From: Caulobacteraceae bacterium
Lineage (GTDB): Bacteria; Pseudomonadota; Alphaproteobacteria; Caulobacterales; Caulobacteraceae
NCBI GenBank assembly: GCA_019695035.1
Contig: JAIBAU010000005.1
Location: 1-64,000 of the forward strand
Direction: 5' to 3'
Length of the DNA: 64,000 nt
Below, piece by piece: positions 46,562-58,985 of this stretch. The translations under genes were made by a program, and so were the position numbers. The number at the start of each line of letters is the position of its first letter. Within the stretch, counting starts at the first letter, position 1. Under the pieces are notes generated by a model that saw only the letters and a list, made by a program, of their open reading frames with translations, made no database searches and was not told the DNA's origin.

Positions 46562-47037
46562 CGGGCCGAGGGCGGACGGAAGTCGAGGCGCCGATCCATA
46601 TCCGCCTTGAGCTCGGGGCTGCAGGCGCCGACGCGGCCCAGCGCCGCCTTGGCCATGTCACGGGCGATATCGTGCACGCCCGACGCCAGGGCGAGTTCGC
46701 GCGTGGACTTGCGCTCAGTTGTCTGCAGGTGCGCCATGACCGGCGTGTAGTTGCGGCTGCGCCAGTCGAGACCGCAATGCGCCGCCACGCCGCTGTAGAC
46801 CCCCCGCTGGTAGATCCATTGCGCCTCGCCGTCGCTGAGCGGCGGATGCGCTCGTTCCGCCGGGGTCGCCGGCGCGCATTTGGCCGCGCCGCAGTCGTAG
46901 GTCTGCAGCTGATCCAGGGCCTTGGCGCGGACCCCCAGCCAGGGCGTGCCATTGGGAGCCACCAAGGGCGCATTGGCCGCCAGGGCGGCGCCGGAAACCA
47001 GGGCCCCCGCGATGGCGGCCGCAATAAAAGCACGCAA
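46558..47037 (-). CDS. hypothetical exported protein
   Basis: A 159-aa protein with a signal peptide (RAFIAAAIAGALVSGAALA, cut after ALA) and a hydrophilic mature part containing four cysteines (DCGAAKCAP; HCGLDW; GACSPEL). I do not recognise a domain. The only plausible start is a TTG at 47037. Its Shine-Dalgarno sequence GGGAGGA is the 3' arm of the terminator hairpin that ends the atp operon, so initiation may depend on how that hairpin behaves. Confidence 0.75.
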   Translation of the reverse strand: MRAFIAAAIAGALVSGAALAANAPLVAPNGTPWLGVRAKALDQLQTYDCGAAKCAPATPAERAHPPLSDGEAQWIYQRGVYSGVAAHCGLDWRSRNYTPVMAHLQTTERKSTRELALASGVHDIARDMAKAALGRVGACSPELKADMDRRLDFRPPSAR

Positions 47038-47039
47038 AG

Positions 47040-47068
47040 AAAAATCCTCCCGCGGGGTGCGGGAGGAT
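47040..47068 (-). terminator. intrinsic terminator of the atp operon
   Basis: On the minus strand, ATCCTCCCGC, loop ACCCC and GCGGGAGGAT form a perfect 10-bp stem (47068-47044), followed by TTTTTCTTT. It lies 43 bases after the atpC stop. The 3' arm doubles as the ribosome site of the next gene. Confidence 0.85.
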
Positions 47069-47110
47069 CATCCGAGATCAGGGCGCGCGCAAGGCGGCTC
47101 GCCCAATCGA

Positions 47111-47385
47111 CTAGTGCGTGGCGCCGTCCGCTTCGGTGGCCTGTTCGGCCAGGATGGTCAGGCCCTGCGGCGTGACGTCGGCGAAGCCGCCATGGACCTC
47201 GAAACGGCGGGTCTGACCGCCGTCCCTGACCACGACATAACCCTCGCGCAGCGCCGTCATGAACGGCGCATGGCCCGCCAGCACGCCGAAGTCGCCCTCG
47301 ACGCCCGAGGCGTCCACCTGGTCGACGAGGCCCGAAAAGACCTCGCGCTCGGGGGCCACCAGGGAGAAGTGAAGCTTTTCGGCCA

Positions 47386-47386
<1 letters not shown>
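47111..47386 (-). CDS. atpC: ATP synthase epsilon subunit, short form
   Basis: A 91-aa F1 epsilon subunit containing the N-terminal beta-sandwich (KLHFSLVAPEREVFSGLVDQ; GDFGVLAGHAPFMTALREG; VHGGFADVTPQGLTILAE) and almost nothing after it. The usual C-terminal pair of helices, which inhibits ATP hydrolysis in many bacteria at about 130 aa total, is absent. The start ATG shares one base with the atpD stop (TAATG). Confidence 0.94.
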
Positions 47387-49840
<2,454 letters not shown>

Positions 49841-49871
49841 CGAGGGCTACTTTCTCTCGCGGTCCGGCGTC

Positions 49872-51970
<2,099 letters not shown>

Positions 51971-52094
51971 TGTCGTCGCCCGGTGTGTATCGTGTGCGCC
52001 GGCGGCGGAGTCGCCTCGGCGAAAGCTTGCAGCGCTTGGGAAAGCACGCTTGAGGCGGCCCCCGAAAGAGGACCGCCCCGTCTAAGCCGGGCGC

Positions 52095-52123
52095 CATGTA
52101 GCATGCGCTTTTCGCAGTCGCAA
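52095..52123 (-). promoter_or_regulatory. possible promoter of the atp operon
   Basis: On the minus strand, TTGCGA (52123-52118), a 17-base spacer and TACATG (52100-52095) lie in the 195-base gap between pseG and atpH. The match is moderate. Nothing else is evident in this gap except a short hairpin near 52127-52142. Confidence 0.35.
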
Positions 52124-52165
52124 CCGAAGCCGGAGGGCTTTTTGCGGCAAGGGGGAGCGCCAGGG

Positions 52166-53203
52166 TCAGCGGTCGGAATCGCCGACCATTTCAAGGAAGG
52201 CCGTCGCCACCCGCGCGGCGCCCTCGCCGTCGCACAGCGCGGAGGCCGCGCGGCTCATCCGCGCGCGTCGCTCCGGTGACCGCAGGAGACCCAGAATCGC
52301 ACGATCGAAGTCGCCTTCAAAGGTCTCCGACCGAGCGTCGACCACCTCCGCCGCACCGGCCGCCGCCAGGGCGCGTGCGCCGGGCTCCTGGTTGTCGGCG
52401 AGCACCACGAGAACCGTGGGCAGTCCGGTCACGCAGCGCTCCCAGCTGGAGGACCCGCCCGCGCCGACGCATAGGTCGGCCCCGGCGCACAGCTCGGCCA
52501 TGGCCTCCGTCTCCACATGCAACGCGACCCGCGGATCCCGGCCGGCCAGCCGCTGCATCGCCCCGAGGCTCTCGGCCGCCCGCCCCAGCACGACCTCCAG
52601 ACGGCCCTCTCCGAGACGGGGCGTCAGCCGGTCGACGACCCGGCCCGTGATCCCCCCGACATCGGTCAGGCCCAGCGACACCAGGATCAGGCCTGACCCC
52701 TCGCCCCGACGCGGGCCCGTTCGGCGCGCCTCGGCGAAGGCCGGGCGCACGAGAGCATAGCCCGGGCCCAGCAGCAGGCGCGCCTCCGGCTCGACCAGCC
52801 CTTGGTAGTCCCGGGGCCGGCGGTCCGGCCCGACGTCGAGCACCATGTCCACGCCGAGCCGTCGGTCCGCCAGTTCGTCGATCGCCAGGCTCGGGCGCCC
52901 CCCCGCGATGCGGTAGTGCTCGCGGGCGCCGAGCCGGAAATGGTCGTACACCAACCCGTCGAATCCCGGCGCGGCCGCGACGGCGGCTTCGGCCAGGTCG
53001 GCGGGATTCGCCGCGTCCGTCTCCAGCCTGTCGACGTCTGGTCCGAAGCGGTCCAGCAGCGCCGCGACGAAAGGCGGCGCGAGAAACCTCGTCGAGGCGC
53101 CCCGCGCCCGAAGCGCGGCCGCGAGGGTCAGGGAGCGCAGCACGTGACCGCCCCCGATCTCGGGACCGCCGTCGACGACGAAGAGGATGGCCGGCGCGTT
53201 CAC
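52166..53203 (-). CDS. pseG: PseG-type UDP-sugar hydrolase
   Basis: A 345-aa GT-B-fold hydrolase that removes UDP from the 2,4-diacetamido-trideoxy-altrose before PseI. GGPEIGGGHVLRSLTLAAAL carries the catalytic His20. GLVYDHFRLGAREHYRI, LAIDELADRRLGVDMVLDVG and LLGPGYALVRPAFAEAR match Campylobacter PseG, and GAGGSSSWERCVTGLP closes the nucleotide site. The start is a GTG at 53203. It is the one classical pathway step absent from the pse operon at 14-20 kb, and lies here between the atp operon and type I secretion genes, about 32 kb from pseB. Confidence 0.9.
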   Translation of the reverse strand: MNAPAILFVVDGGPEIGGGHVLRSLTLAAALRARGASTRFLAPPFVAALLDRFGPDVDRLETDAANPADLAEAAVAAAPGFDGLVYDHFRLGAREHYRIAGGRPSLAIDELADRRLGVDMVLDVGPDRRPRDYQGLVEPEARLLLGPGYALVRPAFAEARRTGPRRGEGSGLILVSLGLTDVGGITGRVVDRLTPRLGEGRLEVVLGRAAESLGAMQRLAGRDPRVALHVETEAMAELCAGADLCVGAGGSSSWERCVTGLPTVLVVLADNQEPGARALAAAGAAEVVDARSETFEGDFDRAILGLLRSPERRARMSRAASALCDGEGAARVATAFLEMVGDSDR

Positions 53204-53310
53204 GGAGCTGTCCAGTTGCGGCGCGACCTCCTGTCGTGCCCCTGGCGCGCGAAATTATCGCCTTTCATCCCATTTTAAAGTAAAGAGCGGCCCATCCTGA
53301 AAAGGAACGG

Positions 53311-53332
53311 GCGGCCCGTGCGGCCGCTTTTT
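53311..53332 (+). promoter_or_regulatory. hairpin with U5 tract before the type I secretion genes
   Basis: GCGGCC (53311-53316), a 5-base loop and GGCCGC (53322-53327) are followed directly by TTTTT (53328-53332). No plus-strand gene ends here, so if the secretion promoter lies in 53204-53310 this would be a leader attenuator. The in-frame GTG at 53318 sits in its loop. Confidence 0.4.
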
Positions 53333-53359
53333 GTTGTTTGCGCCCGCGGACTGGATCGA

Positions 53360-55120
53360 ATGGCCTTCAGACTCGGCGAGCTCGCATCGGCCCCCGAACC
53401 GCTGGGTTCGGCGCTGCGCGCCTGCAAACGCCACTTTACCTGGGCTTTCCTGTTCAGCGCCCTGGTCAACGTCCTCTACCTCGCGCCCACGCTCTACATG
53501 CTGCAGGTCTACGACCGCGTCATGTCCACAGGCGGCGTGATGACCCTGATCTTCATCACCGTCGTCATCGTCCTGGCGCTGGGCACCCTGACCCTCCTGG
53601 ACGGCATGCGGCAGCGGCTGCTCGTCCGGGCCGGCCTGCGGCTGGACCGCCTGCTGGCCGGCGAGGTGCTGGGACGCCTGATCTCCCGCGTCCGCCCCGG
53701 CGCCGGCGCGCCTCGCGTCGGCCAGGCCATGCGCGAGTTCGACCAGTTCCGCCAGACCATCGCCGGTCAGGGCATCATGTCCCTGTTCGACGCGCCCTGG
53801 ACGCCTATCTACCTGGCCTTCGCCTTCATCCTGCATCCCCTGCTGGGACTGGTGACCCTGTTGGGCGGCGCCATCCTGGTGACGCTGGCGATCCTGAACG
53901 AGCGGACCGTCAAGCCCCGCCTCCAGAAGGCCGGGGAAGCGGCGGCCGCCGCCTACGTCGCCCAGGAGACCGCCGCCAGCTCCGCCGAGGTGGTCAAGGC
54001 GCTGGGCATGCGCAATGCGCTGGTGGCCCGCCAGCTCACAGACCGCACCCGCGCCACCGAACTGCAGGCCGAGGCGGCCTTCGCCGGCGGCCGCTACACC
54101 GGCGCGATCAAGTTCGTTCGTCTGGCGCTGCAATCCCTCGCCCTCGGCCTTGGGGCCTACCTGGCTATCGAGCGCCAGATTTCGGGCGGAGCCGTGATCG
54201 CCGCTTCGGTGCTGCTGTCGAGAGCGCTGCAGCCGCTGGAGCAGGTGGTCGGAGCGTGGCAGGGCATTGTCAGCGGCCGGCAGGCTTTCAACACCCTAGT
54301 CGACCTTTTCAATACCTACCCGCCGGAGGGCCAGCGCACCCAGCTTCCCGCGCCCAAGGGGCTCGTGCAGGTCGAGCAGGTCGGCGTGCGGATGGGCGAG
54401 ACCCTGGTGCTGAAGGGCGTCTCCATGTCGATCCAGCCCGGCGAGGTGGTCGGCCTGATCGGGCCGTCCGGAGCCGGCAAGACGACCCTGGCGCGCGTCG
54501 TGGCCGGCGCGGTTCAGCCCGACTACGGAACCGTCCGCCTGGACTCGGCGGACCTGAAGGACTGGGAAAGCGACAAGCTGGCGAAGTACGTCGGGTACCT
54601 TCCGCAGGACTCGATCCTCTTCAACGGCACCATTCGCGACAACATCAGCCGTTTCCAGGCCTTTACCGGGGGCGACCCGGCCGAAATCGACGCCAAGGTC
54701 ATCGCCGCCGCCCAGGCGGCCGGTGCGCACGAGATGATCCTGCGCCTGCCCAAGGGGTACGACTCCATGCTGGGTCTGGGCGGCCGGGGTCTCTCATCAG
54801 GCCAGAGCCAGCGCATCGCCTTCGCGCGCGCGATCTACGGCGAGCCAGCGATGATCGTCCTCGATGAGCCCAACGCCCACCTCGACGCCGAGGGCGAGGG
54901 GGCCCTGATGCGAACCTTGCTTGGCCTCAAGGAACGTGGAGCGGCCGTGCTTCTGGTGGCCCACCGGACCGGGATCCTCAACGCCGCCGACAAGCTTCTG
55001 GTCCTCCGCGACGGGGCGGTCGACATGTTCGGCCCCCGAGATGACGTCGTGGCCCGCCTGCAGCAGCAGGAGAAGGGCAGCCGGACCGGACCCCGCCCCA
55101 CTGTGGTCTCAGGGGGCTGA
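53360..55120 (+). CDS. type I secretion ABC transporter (PrtD/RsaD type)
   Basis: A 586-aa inner-membrane permease-ATPase. The membrane domain (about 25-290) has YLAPTLYMLQVYDRVMSTGG, a PrtD/RsaD hallmark. The ATPase has GPSGAGKTTLARV, the signature LSSGQSQRIAFARAIYG and Walker B MIVLDEPNAHLD. It would drive export of a protein with a C-terminal RTX-like signal through an adaptor and an outer-membrane pore. The ATG at 53360 is preferred; the GTG at 53318 falls inside a hairpin. No RTX substrate gene or TolC-like pore gene is visible nearby. Confidence 0.92.
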   Translation: MAFRLGELASAPEPLGSALRACKRHFTWAFLFSALVNVLYLAPTLYMLQVYDRVMSTGGVMTLIFITVVIVLALGTLTLLDGMRQRLLVRAGLRLDRLLAGEVLGRLISRVRPGAGAPRVGQAMREFDQFRQTIAGQGIMSLFDAPWTPIYLAFAFILHPLLGLVTLLGGAILVTLAILNERTVKPRLQKAGEAAAAAYVAQETAASSAEVVKALGMRNALVARQLTDRTRATELQAEAAFAGGRYTGAIKFVRLALQSLALGLGAYLAIERQISGGAVIAASVLLSRALQPLEQVVGAWQGIVSGRQAFNTLVDLFNTYPPEGQRTQLPAPKGLVQVEQVGVRMGETLVLKGVSMSIQPGEVVGLIGPSGAGKTTLARVVAGAVQPDYGTVRLDSADLKDWESDKLAKYVGYLPQDSILFNGTIRDNISRFQAFTGGDPAEIDAKVIAAAQAAGAHEMILRLPKGYDSMLGLGGRGLSSGQSQRIAFARAIYGEPAMIVLDEPNAHLDAEGEGALMRTLLGLKERGAAVLLVAHRTGILNAADKLLVLRDGAVDMFGPRDDVVARLQQQEKGSRTGPRPTVVSGG

Positions 55121-55131
55121 GACATTAGGCC

Positions 55132-56523
55132 ATGACCCTGACGCTGCCCGACGACGACAATCCCAAGCTGCCGGCGCTGTCCCAGCCGGTCGAGGGCGTG
55201 CATCGCCCCGGCGCCCTGGAGGACGACCCCAGAACAGAGCTGCGCGTCGGCGGGGCCATCGCCTTCCTGTTCTTTGTCGTTTTCCTCGGCTGGGCGGCGT
55301 TTGCACCGCTTGACGCCGGCGCCTACGCCCACGGCGTCGTCACCGTCTCGGGCAACCGACAGTCGGTACAGCATCGGGACGGCGGCACGGTCTCGGCCCT
55401 GCATGTCCATGAGGGCGACCACGTCGTGAAGGGTCAGGTCCTGGTGGAGATTGACGCCGCCGAACTGCGCGCCACCGAGCGCGCCCTGACCACCCAGACC
55501 TACAACCTGCTGGCCATGCGGGCCCGCCTGCTGGCCGAGAGCCGCGGGGCGGTGAGCTTCGCCGCACCGCCGGAGTTCGCCGGCCTGGCGACCGAGGACC
55601 AGGTCATCGCCGACGAGGCGATGCGCCTCGAGCGCGGCCAGCTCGCGGCCCGGCGTTCGGCCCTGACCACGCAGCAGACTGTGCTGACGGCGCGGGTGGC
55701 CCAGCTCAACCAGCAGATCGCCGGACTGACCGAACAGAGCACCGCCAATCAGCGCCAGCAGGCGCTGATCGCCGAGGAAACCGAGGGGATGCGCTCCCTG
55801 GCGGAACGCGGCTATGCACCCGAGAACCGCGTTCGCGCACTCGAGCGGACGGCCGCGGGTCTCGAGGGGGACAACGGCAACCTGCAGGCCAACATGGCCC
55901 GGGTGCGCGACCAGATCGGCGAGACCCGCACCCAGATCGTCTCGCTGCAGCGCCAGCAGATGGAAGACATCGCCAAGCAGCTCTCGGACACGGAGCGGAT
56001 GCTGGGCGAGGCCCAGCCCAAGCTCATCGCAGCCCGCCAGCAGCTGTCGCGCGCCCTGGTGAGGGCGCCCGCGACCGGCGAGGTGGTCGGATTGTCCGTG
56101 TTCACGGTGGGCGGCGTGGTGCGCCCGGGCGACAAGCTGATGGACATCGTGCCGAGCCGCGCCAACCTGGTCCTTGAGGCGATGGTGAACCCCGACGACG
56201 CCGACGATCTCAAGATCGGTCAGATGACCGAGGTGCGCTTCCCGGCCTTCCACGAACGCAACATGCCCATACTCAAGGGTCGGATCACCAAGCTGTCGGC
56301 CGACAGTTTCATGGACGAGAAGTCCGGCCAGCGGTTCTTCCGGGCCGAGGTGACCGTGCCGGAATCCGAGATGGCGGTGATCCGGGAGGTGCGTGGCGCC
56401 CAGACCGGTCTGCGCCCGGGTCTACCCGCCGAGATCGTCATACCGCTGAAGAAGCGGACCGCCCTGCAGTACATCCTGGAGCCGCTGGAGCAGCGGTTCT
56501 GGAAGTCCTTCCGCGAGCACTAG
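55132..56523 (+). CDS. type I secretion adaptor (HlyD/PrtE family)
   Basis: A 463-aa periplasmic adaptor. One membrane helix (about 38-60; GAIAFLFFVVFLGWAAFAPL) is followed by a half-lipoyl motif (HRDGGTVSALHVHEGDHVVK), a long helical hairpin (about 115-310) and the barrel domain with LVRAPATGEVVGLSVFTVGG and FRAEVTVPESEMAVIREV. It links the ABC transporter to the outer-membrane channel. It starts 11 bases after the transporter gene. Confidence 0.93.
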   Translation: MTLTLPDDDNPKLPALSQPVEGVHRPGALEDDPRTELRVGGAIAFLFFVVFLGWAAFAPLDAGAYAHGVVTVSGNRQSVQHRDGGTVSALHVHEGDHVVKGQVLVEIDAAELRATERALTTQTYNLLAMRARLLAESRGAVSFAAPPEFAGLATEDQVIADEAMRLERGQLAARRSALTTQQTVLTARVAQLNQQIAGLTEQSTANQRQQALIAEETEGMRSLAERGYAPENRVRALERTAAGLEGDNGNLQANMARVRDQIGETRTQIVSLQRQQMEDIAKQLSDTERMLGEAQPKLIAARQQLSRALVRAPATGEVVGLSVFTVGGVVRPGDKLMDIVPSRANLVLEAMVNPDDADDLKIGQMTEVRFPAFHERNMPILKGRITKLSADSFMDEKSGQRFFRAEVTVPESEMAVIREVRGAQTGLRPGLPAEIVIPLKKRTALQYILEPLEQRFWKSFREH

Positions 56524-56607
56524 CTCTCCCATCACAATTTCTCACACGCCCGTGAACCTTTGCGCGCGGCCGGGGGTTGTCGGGGTGTCAGTAACGGGAG
56601 GACGACC

Positions 56608-56898
56608 ATGTCCAGGACCACCACCATGCTTATCGCCGCCGCCTGCGCCGGCGGTCTGGCGCTCGCCGCCTGCAGCAAGAACGACGACACGCCGGCCGCC
56701 GACAGCACCGCAGCCGACAGCGCCGCCATGCCGCCGGCCGACGCCTCGGCCATGCCCCCCGCCGATACGTCCGGCATGCCGCCGGCCGACACGGGCGCGG
56801 CGCCGGTGACCAATCCGGACGGCTCGACCACCACCACCAACCCGGACGGGACCACCTCGACGACTCCGCCGGGATCGCCCCCCCCGCCCGCGCAGTAG
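56608..56898 (+). CDS. small repetitive lipoprotein
   Basis: A 96-aa protein with a lipoprotein signal (MSRTTTMLIAAACAGGLALAAC; the lipidated Cys is residue 22). The mature part is low-complexity: three copies of an 8-residue unit (MPPADASA, MPPADTSG, MPPADTGA), then NPDGSTTTTNPDGTTSTT and a proline tail. It is probably an extended surface or periplasmic tether. A GGGAGGAC ribosome site precedes the ATG. It follows the adaptor gene by 84 bases; a link to secretion is possible but unproven. Confidence 0.75.
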   Translation: MSRTTTMLIAAACAGGLALAACSKNDDTPAADSTAADSAAMPPADASAMPPADTSGMPPADTGAAPVTNPDGSTTTTNPDGTTSTTPPGSPPPPAQ

Positions 56899-56919
56899 CC
56901 GCCGCAGGCTGGAAATGCG

Positions 56920-56951
56920 AACGCCGGCGGCCCTGCGGCCGCCGGCGTTTT
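56920..56951 (+). terminator. terminator between the lipoprotein and glmS
   Basis: AACGCCGGCGGCC, loop CTGC and GGCCGCCGGCGTT form a 13-bp perfect stem followed by TTC on the plus strand. It lies between convergent genes and may also help end glmS on the minus strand, where the U-run is weaker. Confidence 0.75.
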
Positions 56952-56975
56952 CGTGCCCGGACCCCCGCGGGTCGT

Positions 56976-58796
56976 CTATTCCACGGTCACCGACTTGGCC
57001 AGGTTCCGGGGCTGGTCGACGTCCGTGCCTTTCAGGACGGCCGTGTGGTAGGCCAGAAGCTGCATCGGGACCGCAAAGACGATGGCCGCCACCAGCGGAT
57101 CGCAGTGGGGGATTTCGATCGTCTTCCGCGCCAGGGTGATGCGCGAGGCGCCCTTCGGGTCGGTGATGGCGATCACCCGGCCGCCGCGGGCGGCCACCTC
57201 CTGCAGATTGGACGCGGTCTTGTCGAAGAACTCGTCCTGGGGAGCCAGGATCACCACCGGGGTGTCCTCGTCGATCAGGGCGATTGGTCCGTGCTTGAGC
57301 TCGCCGGCCGCATAGCCCTCGGCATGGATGTAGCTGATCTCCTTCAGCTTCAACGCGCCTTCCATGGCCAGCGGGTACATCGCGCCGCGGCCCAGGTAGA
57401 GGACGTCGCGGGCGTGCTGCAGCTCGGCGGCGACCTCGTGGATGGCCGCATCCTGCTTCAGCGCCTCATTAAGCAGTCCGGGGGTCTCCATCAGTGCGGC
57501 GACCGCGCGGTCGAGCGCGGTGTCATCCATCCGCCCCCGCGCCACCGCGGCTGCGATGGCCAGGCAGGTCAGGGCCGTCACCTGACTGGTGAAGGCCTTG
57601 GTCGAGGCGACCCCGATTTCGGGGCCGGCGCGTGTCGGCCACAGGTGGGTCGCCTCGCGGGCCATGGTGGACTCGTGGACATTGACCACCGCCGCCGTGG
57701 GCAGGCCGTGTTCCTTGCACCAGCGCAGGGCGGCGAGGGTGTCGGCGGTCTCTCCCGACTGGGACACGGCCAGCGCCAGGGTCCCGGCCTGCAGCGCGGG
57801 CGAGCGGTAGCGGAACTCGGAGGCGATCTCGACGTCGCAGGGCAGGCCCGCGATCTTCTCGAACAGATACCGGCCGATCTGCCCGGCGTAGTAGGCGGTG
57901 CCGCAGGCCACGATCTGGATCCGCGGCACGGAGGCCCAGTCGATCGGCGTCGGCGCGGCGACCCTGCGGGAGACGGGATCGACGTAGGCCGTCAGGGTGT
58001 GCTGGCAGCTCTCGGCCTGCTCATGAATCTCCTTTTCCATGAAGTGCCGGTAGTTGCCCTTCTCCACCAGGGCGGCGGAGGCGGAGACGGTCACGGCCGG
58101 CCGGTCGGCGGGGCGGCCGCTGGCATCGAAAATCTCGGCCGAGTTCCGTCGAATGGCGACGTAGTCGCCCTCCTCCAGATAGGTCACCTTGTTGGTGAAG
58201 GGACCGACCGCCAGCGCGTCGGAGCCGATGAACATCTCGTCGTCGCCCCAGCCCACCACCAACGGTGAGCCGCGGCGGGCGCCCAGCACCAGGTCGTCCT
58301 CGCCTTCGATCAGCACCGCCAGGGCGTAGGCGCCATGCAGCTTGTCGAGCGTGGCCTTGAGCGCGCTGATCGGTGCGTCGCCTGCGTCGAGGCGTTCCTG
58401 GATCAGATGGGCGATCACCTCGGTGTCCGTATCGGACTGGAACAGGTGGCCGGCCGCCAGCAGATCCTGCTTCAGCTCGGCGAAGTTCTCGATGATGCCG
58501 TTGTGGACCACCGCCACCCGATTGGTGATGTGCGGGTGCGCGTTGCGCTCGGACGGCGCGCCGTGCGTCGCCCAGCGGGTGTGGCCGATGCCGACCGTGG
58601 CCGGCAGGGGACGCTCGCGCAGCACGCTTTCCAGATTGCGGATCTTGCCCGAGGCGCGGCGCCGGTCCAGGCGACCGCCCTCCCCCAGCGCGGCCACGCC
58701 CGCGGAATCGTAGCCGCGGTATTCCAGACGCTTCAGGCTGTCGAGAAGCCGGTCCGTTACGGGCGTTCCGCCCGAGATGCCGATGATGCCGCACAT
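56976..58796 (-). CDS. glmS: glutamine-fructose-6-phosphate aminotransferase
   Basis: A 606-aa enzyme making glucosamine-6-phosphate. The N-terminal glutaminase domain starts with the catalytic Cys (MCGIIGISGG) and has RWATHGAPSERNAHPH. Two SIS isomerase domains follow (ACGTAYYAGQIGRYLFE; SQSGETADTLAAL; GRGAMYPLAMEGALKLKEIS), and the C-terminus is DVDQPRNLAKSVTVE. The ATG at 58796 exposes the required Cys1, so the 11-codon upstream extension is excluded. Divergent from glmM; together they feed UDP-GlcNAc to peptidoglycan and to PseB. Confidence 0.97.
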   Translation of the reverse strand: MCGIIGISGGTPVTDRLLDSLKRLEYRGYDSAGVAALGEGGRLDRRRASGKIRNLESVLRERPLPATVGIGHTRWATHGAPSERNAHPHITNRVAVVHNGIIENFAELKQDLLAAGHLFQSDTDTEVIAHLIQERLDAGDAPISALKATLDKLHGAYALAVLIEGEDDLVLGARRGSPLVVGWGDDEMFIGSDALAVGPFTNKVTYLEEGDYVAIRRNSAEIFDASGRPADRPAVTVSASAALVEKGNYRHFMEKEIHEQAESCQHTLTAYVDPVSRRVAAPTPIDWASVPRIQIVACGTAYYAGQIGRYLFEKIAGLPCDVEIASEFRYRSPALQAGTLALAVSQSGETADTLAALRWCKEHGLPTAAVVNVHESTMAREATHLWPTRAGPEIGVASTKAFTSQVTALTCLAIAAAVARGRMDDTALDRAVAALMETPGLLNEALKQDAAIHEVAAELQHARDVLYLGRGAMYPLAMEGALKLKEISYIHAEGYAAGELKHGPIALIDEDTPVVILAPQDEFFDKTASNLQEVAARGGRVIAITDPKGASRITLARKTIEIPHCDPLVAAIVFAVPMQLLAYHTAVLKGTDVDQPRNLAKSVTVE

Positions 58797-58889
58797 GGGC
58801 GCAGACCTTGCAGGTTGAATGCCAGACAAACCGTAACGGGACGTGCGTTCCGGGTCCGGCGAGGCTGGGGTATGAAACTGGCCTTTTCG

Positions 58890-58901
58890 GCGCTATAGCG
58901 C
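58890..58901. promoter_or_regulatory. palindrome GCGCTATAGCGC between glmS and glmM
   Basis: A perfect 12-base palindrome lies near the middle of the 189-base divergent region. It could be an operator acting on both genes, or a coincidence of -10-like TATAG sequence in GC-rich DNA. Confidence 0.3.
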
Positions 58902-58985
58902 GCGCCCTTTATCACTTGCACAAGCGTGCGCACCTAAAACTGCGTTTCGCGACGTTACGCGGAATGGATGGGGGAAGCTCTCCTG

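Noticed and set aside
52127..52142. AAGCC-GGAG-GGCTT followed by TTT as a terminator of pseG
   Set aside because: The U-run is on the plus strand, but pseG reads on the minus strand and no plus-strand gene ends there.
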